DNA from: Saxidomus purpurata
Lineage: Eukaryota; Mollusca; Bivalvia; Venerida; Veneridae
Direction of reading: 5' to 3'
DNA length: 64,000 nucleotides
Assembly: GCA_022818135.1 (NCBI GenBank)
Contig: JAFMSR010000007.1
Coordinates: 24,884,996-24,948,995 of the forward strand
The notes beneath the pieces are model-generated. The model searched no databases, was not told where the DNA came from, and saw only the letters and a list, made by a program, of their open reading frames with translations. Positions within the stretch are counted from its first letter, which is position 1. Every line of letters begins with the position of its first letter. Below, one piece after another: positions 1 to 11,958 of the stretch. Both the position numbers and the translations under genes were made by a program.

Positions 1-1277
1 GTTTATGTCATTTGTCAAATATCGAGATATTTGTTTGAAAAGGTTCAATTTTACATTTATTTTACAACTTCCTTTACTTGATAGTTCCAATCCAAAGATT
101 GATCTACTCTTAATCCAAGAACTGTCTGATTTTCAATGTTTTGTTTCGTATTATTACTAATGAAAAGGTTCAATAGTTTAGAATGACCTAGCTTAATTTT
201 TTAACCTAACAAGAAACAAGTAGTTTTCGAATAGTTAAGGACCATAATATTAACATCACACCAGTACTTAATATAGTTAAGGTCTTCCTGCAAGTTATGT
301 TCTATAGTCGATACATGTTTGCCAAAACAGTATAAAGTGGAATCATCTGCGTACATGTCAAGCTTTGTATTTTTTAACCATCAAGGCAGACTGTCAATTA
401 TTGTTTCCTTCTAACTATGTTTGAAGTAATCTATATCACTTTATACATGTGTTTGCTAATTTTTTGTTTCTTACAAGATTTTCCTTCATGATACAGCCAT
501 AAAGACATATTAACATATCTGTCTATGCAATATCTGTACCAATAAATTATTAATTACAGCTACCAAGAGGTCATCAGAAATGTGTTATATTTTATACACG
601 TTAAACATTAGTATATTGAATTGACCAGACGCCAGGTGCCAATCAAGTGACCTCATTACCTATCAAAATTCGACTTTACCTACGACAAATAAATGCACGT
701 GGAAAAGGTTTGAATGTATTCTTTTGTTGTAAATAATCCGACATCAACAAACGGGTGGGTTTATAGCACCATTGGCGTCATGTCAATTACAGTAAGGTGG
801 ATACTAGTAGTTCCTTAGTATTATTAGCTATGATCGTTCAAAATGTATTAATACAAATATATAGTACTTGAAACTGAATGGTTGCCTTGATTCTGTTGAT
901 TTCTAGTGTAAGTAAATTCTTTTATGATGAGATGGTAATTATGTTGCAACAATTTAATGAATCTTTCATGCTTTTTAATGGACTTTGTCCCATAGAATAC
1001 AGGATTCTTCTTTAAAATTCTGATGTAACAGTAACCTTTGTTGCATGTACAGATCATTTTTTCTTGCATACCATATCAGGATGTCTGCAGTTTTTACCAG
1101 TGCTGGAACATCTCATCTTATATCCCCTGGTATAAGATGACTTAATGACGTCAGAAAGAACTACTTTTATGAATGAATGTGTAAATTTATACATTATTAC
1201 AAGAAAGTAGCGCGTAAAAATAAGTCATTACTTTTATTTCATTTCTGCTTCTATAAGTCGAATATGGTATGCAAGAA
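1..1277. other. Non-coding AT-rich stretch
   Basis: I see no supportable gene here. A perfect 10-bp inverted repeat with an 8-bp loop lies at about 1113-1140 (arms tcatcttata / tataagatga). It could be the edge of a small foldback element. Confidence 0.5.
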
Positions 1278-1432
1278 AAAGAATCTATCACTGGCTGCAC
1301 GTGCAGATGAGAATATCCGGCTCTCGGTAACTGATTTGGCGGTAACTCGGCAGAGCCTCGTTACCGCCAAAAACAGTTACCCTCTAGCCAGATATTCCCA
1401 TCTGCACATGCAAACAGTGAAAGATTCTTATA
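1278..1432. repeat. Hairpin MITE, copy 1
   Basis: This is a near-palindrome with arms of about 70 bp (about 1278-1345 and 1355-1432) around a short centre. Both arms carry a TGCAGATG-type segment, an aatatc segment and a ggtaactg...ggcggtaac core. A related copy in opposite orientation lies at 50165-50290 and shares the central ggtaactcggcagagcct-like core. The open frame running through it (1177-1509) is a by-product of the palindrome, not a gene. The structure fits a non-autonomous foldback or MITE element. I did not identify its superfamily. Confidence 0.75.
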
Positions 1433-2214
1433 ATATTATCTTTCATCATTTTACAAATCAAAAGAGGAACATTATTTGTAATGTAATGCAGATAATACAA
1501 TGGTTATAGAGAAGTGGGTGGGGTAATTTTACCCCTTAAGATCATTCATAAAAGTAATTATTGAAGTAAATGTTGTATTTTTATTGTTTTCTTCATTAAA
1601 ACATTACACATACACAAATGGATTGCAATAGTGACATGATAATCTTTTTCCAGGCCACTATATAATGTGCTTTTGTTATAGATTGTCATAAATTGGTTTA
1701 AATTCTGATTTAGACAGTGGTTGCATTCGGGCTAAAATTTAAGCAGTTATACACTTGCCCCAACCTGGGACTTTTATTATATTGAAGTACAGGTATTATT
1801 GAAACAATACAGCACAAAAGGAAAACTTTTGCAATTATGTCTAGGTTGACCCCCTTTTCAGGATACGCTGACTGGACTAAGATCATTTCCAAAAATTAAA
1901 AACAATAAAGGACCTATTATCAAACCTTGGGAAACATCCAGTGTGCTAGACACATTTTGTCCAATTCTAACGTATTATATTGTAAATATATTGTAAATAT
2001 ATATTCCTATTGAGAAATGTTTCACAAACTTAAAACAATACTTAAACGTTTGTTTTTAAACACAATTAATCTGTATTCATCAAATTTTGGTAGATGTAAA
2101 CTTTTACCATGCAGGTTAAGCGTCAGTTCTTATAGGAGAATCCAAATCCCTTATAAAACTATCATTTACATTAAAGCTTGAATAAATGATAATTTTACTA
2201 GGGATTTTGATTTT
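1433..2214. other. Non-coding stretch
   Basis: AT-rich sequence without a recognisable gene or element. Confidence 0.4.
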
Positions 2215-2425
2215 AAGGAGCGGATCAGTGGTCTTGTGGTTAACGCGCTGGCCTTGTATCAAGTGAGCACAGGTTCGATCCCCTCTCCTTCACTAACATA
2301 ACTAACTGTCGTTCGGATGAGACCTAAAACCGAGGTACGGGCATCTTAAAAAAACAGAGGATGTCTCTGGAACGGGACGCGTTCTGTATCTTGCACTATC
2401 ACCCGAAACACAATTTTTTTTCATG
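2215..2425 (+). mobile_element. tRNA-derived SINE (family 1, copy 1)
   Basis: The head resembles a tRNA: a box A-like tggtcttgtggttaacgc is followed about 35 bp later by a box B-like ggttcgatccc. The body carries a conserved block running from gatgagacctaaaaccgag through the tcttgcactatc region. The same body, diverged, is seen at 49850-50045 (gagacataaaaccgag, catgttaaagaacc, ctttgcactatcctccgaaa). Two dispersed copies sharing head and body establish a SINE family. The central block resembles conserved metazoan SINE core domains, but I cannot assign which one. Confidence 0.8.
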
Positions 2426-4191
2426 AACGGATGTTACTATAATATGCCTTGGATTCCAAGCAGTCTACCGTCTGTATCTGATAAGCTGGAAAAATTACAG
2501 TTGAAAGCATGAATTGCGCCACCAGTTCTGAAAGAATGTGGTGTATATTTGTTTGGATCTAAACCAATATGAGATCCATAATGTCTGACTGACTATCCTG
2601 CATACTATGACACTTTAAAATGATTATCTATATTGAACAATTGACCCATGGATGAACCTCGGAACCGCCGAAATCTACACTAGGTGCCTACCGAGCACAG
2701 ACTTTTGTCAGCACTAAACTAAGCTCTAGAAATTGACGGTGTTCCAGCAAAATGTATGTTTGTACCTGGTCCCATTATTAGATACAGTTTTTGTCTTGCC
2801 TTTTCTTCTGATGAAATGTGTCCGTTCGACAAGTATAACATTATTGCCGCCTGTATTGGTAAGTGCTCTTTCCTTAAACCTACATAGATTCTTTGTTCAA
2901 AGAAGAATAACATAATATTGTAGTGAGCACTTGGGCAAGCTTACAATGTTTCTAAGTCTGACAATGTTCATCATATCCATTTCATTTACATACAAAAATC
3001 AAATACTGGCAAAACATAAATCATATAACAATAGAACATTTAACATATATGAAACATGTCAGTTCAATATATCATTGGAGCCATCTTTCATCTCACATTA
3101 ATGTGAGCATATGTCATATTAACTACCCTTCTTGCAAAGAAGAAGACAAATTCCGAGACTCCTGATTATATTATGACGACATCGTAATGCATTAATACGC
3201 AAATGTATAAACAGTTCACTGAACTCAATCCGTATGCAATCCATCAACGAGACCTCTAGCTGCACAGGTAAAACCAGAAATAAAACTCTTGATGAGAAAT
3301 GCTCTGGAACAAAAAATAACCATGTTTCACTTAATGGCTTTAAGTTAAAAAGCACATACAACATTTCCAAAAATAAATCTTTAAAGAAGTGCTATACTGT
3401 ACAACAAAGTATGCTTAATAAATAAATCATTTGCAAATTTACGTTTTAATTAATTAATGTGCATAACACATTTACAATAACACATTTACAAGTGAACAAC
3501 TGACTTTATTATACCACAATAAATATGATGTTGTGCCGTAAATGATGTAACATATGTAAACAAGCCTGTTAAATCACATATCGCGTACATGTATGAGTTC
3601 AATAAAGTTCGGATAGTTTTCAAAGACAATAATGTAATCGAAGAATCGAAACAATAATTTGTGTGACGAAACAATAATTTGTTCCGTAAATTTTATCGTT
3701 GAATAAAAATTTAGTCGTCACAACTAGATCTACATTCTCACTGGGACGAATATACTGCAGTATAGTAGATAATAGTGTTTGTAGTTAAAACTGTTTTACA
3801 GTTGATAGTTGTTTAATACCACGAAAACTGGTGACTCGGGGGTACAGTATTCTTTTTAAGTTTGAACAAAGTTATTTAATAAACACCCAGCTACCATGTA
3901 TCCTCCGTGCCGACACCAAGTGTTGTAACTGATGTGAGTATTAACTGCTCGATCTCGATCTAGAGGTAATGTTTTCTTTCAAATTTCAACAAATAAATAG
4001 CTACGTTGCTGTTGTTATTGACAGATGACAGTAATTACGTCAGTGCACGCGCTTTGACTGTGACGTATCTGTCTGATAAAGTAACCCAGAATCCTTTTCG
4101 TGTGCTATGAAATCTGCAAGCACGCATGTGCGCTATCTACTTTCATGGCGATTTCCATAATGAAAAACCGGAAGTCATCAGAATAACTGCC
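2426..4191. other. Non-coding stretch
   Basis: Only short, unsupported open frames occur. A 20-bp direct repeat containing cgaaacaataatttg occurs twice near 3646-3681. No element or gene was recognised. Confidence 0.4.
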
Positions 4192-4677
4192 TTAGTGAAT
4201 GCAATTAACGCTAAGACGAATAAGTAAATACGAGCGTTTCCGTCTCGGAAATTTCCACGGCGCTTTGCGCAGGGATAAATCCCCTATTAAAAGCATTTTA
4301 ATCATATTTTGCATAATTCTTACAGCTTTTTTGGACTCTGTGTGGTAAGGAAAGTAACTTCTACATTTCAGCAGCTTGTTCTCTGCAGTATTGACTTCCA
4401 GATTATATATTTTGTCAATAGTCCAGCCGTTCCCGCATGTCTCAAAGTTCTGGTAACTGTTATGCAAATGTTGGAAAGAGTCCGATAACAGTTCTTTTAT
4501 CTTAGACAAATTTGTACAAGCAAAATTACTAGACCTGAATATAGGTTCTGCAGAGATAGCCTCGTTGTTTTGATTATCCTTTACAAACTTAACAAATATA
4601 ATCATGAACCATTTCATACCATGTACAGCATGCAAGTGTTCTAGTATTTGTTCAACAACCGTATCATTGCCTCGCAA
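4192..4677 (-). pseudogene. Decayed selfish-element protein, core region
   Basis: A 161-codon minus-strand frame reads as a partly conserved protein. It has a motif GMKWFM near residue 20, a segment CGNGWTIDKIYNLEV near 80-95, and KKAVRIMQN near 115-123. This Trp/Gly-rich block followed by a Lys-Ala-Val...Gln-Asn block resembles proteins that accompany zinc fingers and family-B polymerases in large self-replicating DNA elements of invertebrates. Just after QN the expected conserved continuation appears only in another frame, which suggests a one-base frameshift, and the rest (from residue 125) looks like noise. Upstream on the same strand lies a C2H2-like finger (5062-5130), which supports one decayed gene. 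The family assignment is from memory and uncertain. Confidence 0.45.
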
Positions 4678-4699
4678 AAACAGAAGTAGATCCTATATA

Positions 4700-5140
4700 T
4701 TTTAAGGACTCAACAGTTTTTGCAAAGATGTTTATGTTGTTGCACCATCGTCATTGATCAATCAAGTATTTGTCTCGCCGTTTAATACATCAATACGTTT
4801 TCTATAGAACCGTTCGGGAAGACGTCGATGACACCAGCGGCACTCTCTTTCGTTCTTTTCACGTGTGGCACAGAAAGGTTTACCAGGTATAAGTAGTTTG
4901 TGCTGCGTACACCGGACATACTTTCTCTCTGGGAGCTGGGAGACTTCAAGTCATTTAAGCACGCTTTAATCCGTGCCTGTTTTCTCCGGAGTCTTACAGT
5001 TATTGCTTCCACGTTGCAGCTTCATTGGCTATACAAATAGGATTTTTTTTGCTTGTTTTCCTTGAAGTGGCGGCCTAGACGTTCCTTCTTCGAACAGGTT
5101 TATGAACAAAACTGGCAGCGGAACTTTTCACGTGTCAAAG
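4700..5140 (-). pseudogene. C2H2 zinc-finger relic upstream of the 4.2-4.7 kb frame
   Basis: Read on the minus strand, 5130 to 5062 gives FRCQFCS, a stop, then TCSKKERLGRHFKEN. This is a C2H2-type finger interrupted by one stop codon. A 76-codon frame (5012-4782) follows and has no recognised domain. Orientation and spacing suggest it is the N-terminal part of the same broken gene as 4192-4677. No intact start, no continuous frame. Confidence 0.45.
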
Positions 5141-5484
5141 TGTCGTATTAAACGGTAGCTGTGCTTTGTCACAGATGTTAGTCACCGCAATATAACTTTC
5201 AATTTAGATATTTATCTACAATTAGTAGTACATTGTAGTAACCCGTGTTAATAGTACATAAAAACTCCATTAAGAGTTACATAAATGATGTAATTCTAAA
5301 AGAACAAGAGTACATGTACTCATTGTCTTTTGACCAATGGTGATCACACTTTAGAGGGTGTTTAAAATCAAAATAAATGAGTGGTTATTCATAAAGTGTT
5401 TGTTTGATCACTGTACTGAGACTAAAAAGCAAACAGTGTAATTGGTTGATTTTGGGAAAGTGACATAATTGTTCTTGAAGCCTA

Positions 5485-6335
5485 GGTCCTAATATAACGG
5501 GTCCGAAAACGGACGTTATCTGTGAATTATGCTGTATTGGCTTGGCTTATCATTTCAAATTTTCAGGATTATATTGAAAAAAGGCCCTTTATTGATCGTT
5601 TACTATAGCGATATATAAAAATATTACACAAAATGGCCACTACAAATAGTTAAAAAGTCATTTTTGTAGAGTGTATTTGTTTTACCAAAGTTCTGTTAAA
5701 TAATAATTTATGTATAATATTTAGCTTCGTGAAGGTAACCAAATGGCGACGAGGAAGGTTTTGGAAGATGTCGTAGGTTGTGCACTACGTACTTGCAGAT
5801 TAAAGTTTTTTTTTTATAAAAGATGTTTTAATATGCAGTTAATGCATCACTGGTTTGGAAAATGTATTTAGTTTTGTCCTAGTATTGCTGAAGTGTGTAC
5901 CACCTCGTAGATTAACATATGATTTGTTTTTTAAAAGTGTGTGTTTAATTTGCTTGCAGTATATGTATTACTGTTTCGTTATTCGGTATATTTAGTTTTG
6001 TTCCAGGAGTTCTGATAAACTACAATTTATATATAACTTTGGGCTGCTTACAAGGAAACACACGGTGAACGAAAGTTTGAGAAGATGCCGTAAGCTTTGT
6101 ACATTTCCGACTTTGTAGATTAAACAGAATATTTGTTTTTATGAAATGTATATTTAATTCGCAGTTAATGCACCACTTTATGAAAATATATATTTAGTTT
6201 TGTTCATGAAATACAATATTTCTCGTCTCAGTTTTGCGTTTTGCACATCGCGTTATCTACAAATTCTGCTATTTACAAGATAAAATCTAGAATTGATATA
6301 GATATAGAGTGCTACCGGACCCTTTATATTAGCAC
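5485..6335. mobile_element. ~0.85 kb non-autonomous DNA transposon with terminal inverted repeats
   Basis: The left end (5485-5505, ggtcctaatataacgggtcc plus g) and the right end (6315-6335 on the opposite strand) match at 19 of 21 positions. Just inside the left end is a small hairpin, ataacgggtccg / cggacgttat. The interior is the diverged tandem array at 5690-6215. There is no transposase frame, so it would depend on a helper in trans. No clear target duplication was seen. Confidence 0.6.
5690..6215 (+). repeat. Three diverged tandem units inside the 5.5-6.3 kb element
   Basis: Units start with 'agattaa' at about 5796, 5910 and 6118. Each runs through a T-rich stretch, a (ttaatttgc/ttaattcgc)-like segment and 'atatttagttttgt(c/t)c'. 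The longer flanks at about 5690-5790 and 6000-6115 are also alike (ctgataaactacaatttat vs ctgttaaataataatttat). This is an old tandem expansion, non-coding. Confidence 0.6.
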
Positions 6336-7289
6336 CCAGTTTAAACAGAATCAATTTCTTGCTTTTAGATGCTGACTTTGGATTTAAATATATAATGTTT
6401 TCATACAGCAACATACTTTGGAATAACGGTATGCGATTGATTCATTTTCTTATAGCATTCAGAAAAAATACAGCATAACTTACCACACATAGGCACATCC
6501 TTGTGTGAGTACATCATGGTTTGAAACTTTAGATACAATGTTCATCATGACTTTAAACTCACTAAGTTAGTTTCATCCATTTCAACACAAGCAACAAATT
6601 TCAAAAGTATCTACTTTTTATGAAATGCAAATTAATTTAATAAAATTTATGATATGATTAATGCCATGATCACTTAGAACTTTTTCAATATTCGTTCACA
6701 AAACATCTACAAAAATAAATTTAATGATTAAACCACAGGGCTTCGACACATATTCGTGTTCTTTAGTTATATTATGTATACTAATACATGGGATCTAACT
6801 GAAAACAAACCTGAACTGTATATCTCGCCTAAAAAGGTCATGTAATTTTAGTACCGTCTATCTTAACATTCAATGTTTTGTACATGGTGGTAGCTATTAC
6901 CATACTTTTCCAGAAAAAAAAACACCAATGGTATGTTTACTAATACATTGAGAGTTGGCGAACCTGTGTAGATGAAACACTTTTACATGCATTTTTTGTG
7001 AAACAATTACCCACTGCTTGACCATCACGTAAGGAAGAAAGTGAAACATATGTTTTTTTCACAAATGTTGTGATAGTAGCTTAAACCACTTATGAAGAAT
7101 TAAATGTTGAATTAAACGGTGCTCAAATTGCAAGACATTTATTGGTGAGATATGAAATACATGTTTGTTGTAGCTTAGATCCCTTGTTAAAGTATACATA
7201 GTCTTACCAATAAGCATTGATATGTGTCGAACAAATGTTGATTAAACTATACTCTGTATACTCTAAAACAACACTAACGTAAGTAAAAC
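6336..7289. other. Non-coding stretch
   Basis: AT-rich, no recognisable gene or repeat boundary. Confidence 0.4.
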
Positions 7290-8130
7290 TCTTCTCTGAA
7301 ACCACATGCCAAGAGCTTAGATATAGTTAGTATGTAGCATTGACTAGTGGACCTCTACAAAGACTGTTCAAATCATGAGCCCCGGGGCAAAATCGACCCT
7401 GCCCTTGGTCACTTGATTTTACATAGGCTTACATAGGAAACGTTTTATCTTCTCTGAAAACACAAAGCATAGAGCCTTATGTTTCTGGCATGCATCATTG
7501 CCTTGTAGGCCTCCATCAAAATTTTCAAAGTTTGACGCCCGGATCAAAATTTACCCTGCCCGCGGGGTCAATCGAATCAACATAGATTTCTAACGTTTAT
7601 ATATTTGGCATGTAGTAATGCCAAGTATACCTCAACTAAGAATGTTAAAATAGTGACCCCTGTGTCAAAATTGACCACACACATGGGGTCCATTGATACC
7701 ACATAGTAGGCTTATATAGGAACAATTTCTTGTCTATAACCATATAACTATGATATTTGCTTTGTAGCAATGCCTAGTGGTCCTCTAAGAACGTTCAAAT
7801 CATGACCCCTGGGTCAAAATGTACCGCGTCCAGTGAGTAACTTGATATCAAATAGGCTTAAACAAGAAAGCTTTAAAAGTTATTCTTGTCTAAAACCGTA
7901 CGGCCCAGAACTTTGCTATTTTACATGTAGCATTGAGTACATCCTCATGCATCAGTGGTTTGCCAACCTTTCAGACAAACTAAATTATGTAATGAATGCT
8001 CTGGACGTACGAAAATGCATTGAGTATTGAACCTCTACAAAGATTGTTCAAATCATGCACTCACATCAAAATTGACTCAACCCTGTGGTCAGTTGTTTTT
8101 ACAAAAGTTTATAATCTTAAAAAGATTGTT
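7290..8130 (+). repeat. Degenerate tandem-core element (family T1)
   Basis: About five degenerate units of roughly 150 bp follow one another. Each has a phrase like 'gcttagata...gtagcattgcctagtggacctctac', then 'ttcaaatcatgacccc..ggtcaaaat', then 'ggtca.ttgatt.tacataggctta'. The same units recur at 38920-39660, 45050-45985, 54600-55165 and 55690-57280. The open frames within (for example 7833-8241) follow repeat units and are not genes. Confidence 0.75.
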
Positions 8131-8689
8131 AAAGTCATACCCGTTGGTAGCCAGCTTTACCTACTGACCTACTTCAGTGTTATTTTTGTTAGAGCTACAG
8201 TGTACTGTACTTTTACTTGTTTACTGTGTTTTATATTTTAATTGCAATAACCATATTACAAATTACATGCGTTCTGAAGTTTTTCATTCTCGCTTCACAC
8301 TGACAAAGGACATGAAGCACTGCCTATAATAGCCTTGAATAACCAGTTCAAGGTAACCATGCTATTTCAAACTAAAATCAATATCTTACATTTTAAGTCT
8401 CGGTTCCTACGATGACATGATACATGTAGTTTGTTCATAATTTTATAAATCATAATTTTTCTTTTTTTCTTTTGGAAAAAAGTACATAATTTTAGTTCTA
8501 TATTATTATGTTGATAGTGACATGTGCTTTGTAAACAGTTTAAAATTGTGTCGGAAATATTGCATACTTGTTTTAATTTCCGCTTAGAGTAGGTGAGAGC
8601 TCATCAAACAATCTTTGCTTTGATTCCCACACATTCTCAGTGCCTTCAGCGTTTTGATTTATACAGGAAGTTTAAAGAAGAAATCAATA

Positions 8690-8930
8690 GAACACGAATT
8701 TTCACCCGTTGCTGTCATCTGTTGGGTTGATTTAGCTGCATTTTTTCAACAAAATCCTCCCCAGAATCAAATTTATTTTTCCATCTAAGAACTGTCTCAT
8801 AAGAAACCTTAGTTGACCCATACACATGAGTAATTTCGGCAAAAATCTCTTTCAGAGAATAACAGAGCTTTCTGAGAACATTTATGACAGCCCAAAACTC
8901 ACATTCTGCTATTTGTTTCCCAACCTTTTT
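8690..8930 (-). pseudogene. Mariner-like transposase N-terminal relic
   Basis: Read on the minus strand from about 8930, the translation contains EFWAVINVLRKL, then SLKEIFAEITHVYG, then VSYETVLRWKNKFDSGEDF, then LNQPNR and a stop. This is the helix-turn-helix N-terminal domain order of mariner/SETMAR-type transposases (ending in an RWxxxFxxG-type motif). No catalytic D,D,D region follows in the sequence I could read. The fragment is about 70-75 residues of a family usually near 345. Confidence 0.65.
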
Positions 8931-8935
8931 TTTAC

Positions 8936-9110
8936 AGCAGTGGTCAACGACTGCCTATAATGAAATGATAAAAACTATACACTCCGGTTTTTCAGACGAT
9001 ACATGTTTATACCATTTTTATATATTTAATAGAGGTATTCAGGTGTATAAATCTTCCAGGTAATTGCGTGACAGCACAATATACTGTAACAGTATATTTC
9101 GAACACCACT
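8936..9110 (+). repeat. Dispersed repeat shared with 21307-21510
   Basis: Begins 'cagcagtggtcaacgactgc' and continues through 'gacgatacatgt' and 'gacagcacaatatac...cgaacacc'. The segment at 21307-21510 follows the same order of words with moderate divergence. It is probably an unclassified interspersed repeat. Confidence 0.6.
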
Positions 9111-9867
9111 CGTACAACGGGATGAATTGAGTTTGGAATGTGTCACTACATACTTAAGCTATCCTGCACGTATTAACACATAAGTGCATAGTTAATGTAC
9201 ACCGTAACTTTGGTAATGTAATACTGATTTTGAAACTTCACACTATATACACTTTTTCGGATGTTAAAGTAGTTGTAAATAGCGGTAGTAGGAGACTTTA
9301 ATGTGAAAATCTTATACTGGAAAAGTAATAATAATATGTTGTGATGTGTTTAACGAAGATGGAATCAGATTAATTCAATTGAGGTACAACATGTGAGTAC
9401 TATTTTGTTTACTAAAACAATAGCCAACCTTTGGTTGGTGAGCGAATTCGTGAGCGAATACGAAAGCTGTCAATAATCGGTATTCTGTTGATTACTTTTA
9501 CAAATGTTATGCGGGCTGCTGTCGATCAAGAACAAGGCGATTCTTGATTGCATGTTTTATACATGTTTTAAAGTTATGTCGAACATAATACTGTACAATC
9601 TACGTTTGGGTCACAGGCGCATATTACCAAATACCAGTATTTGTGTTACTGAAGTACATTTTGAAATACTGCTATTAGATTAGCCTACATCACTGATGTC
9701 CTGTGTCAGTGACAGTGCACATTGAGGGCTGAACGCGAAACTTGTGATATTGTTTGCAAAAATCAGATGTTTGTATAATCATATGTAAAAGTCCCTTCCA
9801 ATCTGCTTTAAAAGTATTTTCTTTGCCTACCAGTATTTTACAAAATTATTGCAAATTATATCAAATG
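9111..9867. other. Non-coding stretch
   Basis: Nothing recognisable. Possible promoter or upstream exons of the 15-57 kb gene could be hidden here but none is visible. Confidence 0.35.
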
Positions 9868-10052
9868 GTATTTCTAGACAGGTTTTTAGAATATATTAGG
9901 TGTGAAGCAAACATATTTTAACCAAGACAAAACTGTTAAAGTGTTGATGAAACCATTTTCGGTTATTTTCAAGTTCAAATGATAGGGAATACAATCTGTA
10001 AAATTATTTCTAGACATGTTTTAGAATATATAAGGCGTGAAGCCTGCATGTA
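9868..10052 (+). repeat. Diverged local duplication, two copies
   Basis: A segment with 'atttctagacaggtttttag' and 'tgaagc' (about 9868-9920) recurs at about 10005-10045 with a few changes, about 133 bp apart. The overlapping frames at 9979-10297 on both strands look like chance. Confidence 0.5.
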
Positions 10053-11699
10053 CAAAAATGTATTGCCATCTGTAATGACCATTTATAGAAACAATTGGCG
10101 GGAATGGATGTTTTATGATTGTAAGTACAACAATTTTCCGTGCTTTGTATATATGACGAAAAGCCTGTTTCTTCAAGATAATAGATTCTTGTGGGGGCAT
10201 CTTTATTTCCTAATTTTGTCAATGGTTTGTTAAGTACTGTATAAAATCTGCCTATTTGCTCAGGCTGCAACTCTGAAAAAAACTCGTTATAATACACGTG
10301 TTTTCCTTGTAGATCGTTGCGTATGTCATTTTAAGAAGCTACGACACCATTATTTTGTGGCTTTGATTCTTTCCTTGGTTAAACAAAGAAGAGTGTCTAG
10401 ACTCGTATGATACACTCAACCACTTTTCTTAGTATACACCTAAAAGAAATCTTGTAGTTTATTCAATTTTCAAGATATTTTGATGAATATTCATCATTAA
10501 TATTCCATCAGAGTTATAAAGATAGGCACCAAACTCATTGGTCCGCACAATAACCCCAATATTCAAAAGTCACACAAACATCAAAATTACCAGACTGTTA
10601 TCAATCTGCGTGTAAAACAGACGACCATTTATTATTCACTAATATAACATAAGCAGACATGTGGCAATGTTTGATTATTCATATCCTTAATGAAGATGTT
10701 CTTGGGCAGACGTAAAATGTAAAAAGGAATTTTGAGACTTTTGTCTAATTCTTATCATTCACTTCATTTCGATCGGAAGAAGATTTGATGGAAAATGAGC
10801 GCCCTAGTGTTTTTCAATTCATTTGTTGCTTGGGCGTTGGATAAAAGCATGGGAACGGAAATTCTTTAAAGGTTAGACAGATCAACTTCGGCAATAAATT
10901 TAGTGTTGAGGGAATATTTTTATCAAAGTTGGATGTTTGAAATTGGTACCAGAAACCGTTTTTAACAAAAACTTTACTGTTCTTTATAATTTAGAAGAAA
11001 TTTAAAATAACCATAATTCATAGTTTGTGAATTTCACATTTAAGGGTGTGGTGATGTTAACTGTCTGAAACAATGAAATTACCATTCATACTCAGCAACT
11101 TTATACAGAGTATTGAAATAATGAATCTAATAATTTATTGACAAATTTTCATGACCGTATCTTTCAAAATGATTTTGATATGACATATTAGAGTTGTATA
11201 CTTTTATACTGAAAATTTTGTATGATATTTTCTTTGAATAGGAAGGGTCTTTCCCTTTTCTGTAAAATGAAAAAAAAATCAGATTTAATACAGAATGTAA
11301 AAGTGGCGATAAAGTATAATAAATATTTAAAGCGCAATCATTTGCGTATAGGTTTATAAGATATAAACTGTAAGTATCCGGTTTTCTTTTCAAACACATT
11401 CCAAACGAAATTTGATCACGAGAAATAAAATGTTTGGTAGTATAATGGTGTACGATCGCATGTGCAGACTTATTATCAGATACGAAGATCTGCAGGTAAT
11501 GTCTGTCTATTGAATTTCGTATGTTTTGTGAACAAATGGTGCAATGATCAAATAATATATGACATTTTATACCGTAACATACTTGATAATATTAAATAAC
11601 AAGAATTACCTTTAACAAGGATAGTCGGCGCAAATTCTAGTATATGAAAGCGATTGTAAGCAAGATTTTATAGTAAAAATTGTTTTTATTTAGTCGGAA
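10053..11699. other. Non-coding stretch
   Basis: Several 80-95 codon frames occur on both strands but lack domain-like composition. I see no gene. Confidence 0.4.
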
Positions 11700-11832
11700 G
11701 GCGCTAAATCTCACATGGTGAGAAAAATCTCACATGGTGAGAAAACAAAACTTGATCGTGAATCGAATCCATGTACCTTCTCTTGCAAAGTTATTAAACC
11801 TAACGCTCTCCAGACTGAGCTAACCGGACACT
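11700..11832 (-). mobile_element. tRNA-derived SINE (family 2)
   Basis: On the minus strand the head reads ccggttagctcagtctggag..., a box A with a foldable D-arm (gctc...gagc). It is followed by a box B-like ggattcgattcac. The 3' side carries an 18-bp direct duplication (tctcacatggtgagaaaa, twice, 11711-11748). The anticodon-stem region pairs poorly, so this is a tRNA-derived repeat or tRNA pseudogene rather than a functional tRNA. Confidence 0.6.
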
Positions 11833-11958
11833 TGTCAAATGTGTCCTCAATAGTAATAGCAGAAGGTATTTGTGGCCAAATATGGTAAATAAAAGAATTA
11901 AATCCTACAGAAATGATTTTTGGTGTTTGCAACTTGTATAATGAGTTCACTACCCCAA

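Noticed and set aside
1177..1509. 110-codon frame
   Set aside because: It runs through the hairpin MITE; both arms and the loop are palindromic repeat, with no protein-like features.
5745..5880. Small coding exon starting with ATG GCG ACG
   Set aside because: It lies within the diverged tandem units of the 5.5-6.3 kb element; the related unit does not keep the frame.
9979..10297. Overlapping 84- and 95-codon frames on both strands
   Set aside because: They overlap a diverged local duplication and neither shows conserved features.
11711..11832. Functional tRNA gene on the minus strand
   Set aside because: Box A and box B are present but the anticodon stem does not pair well and a SINE-like tail follows.
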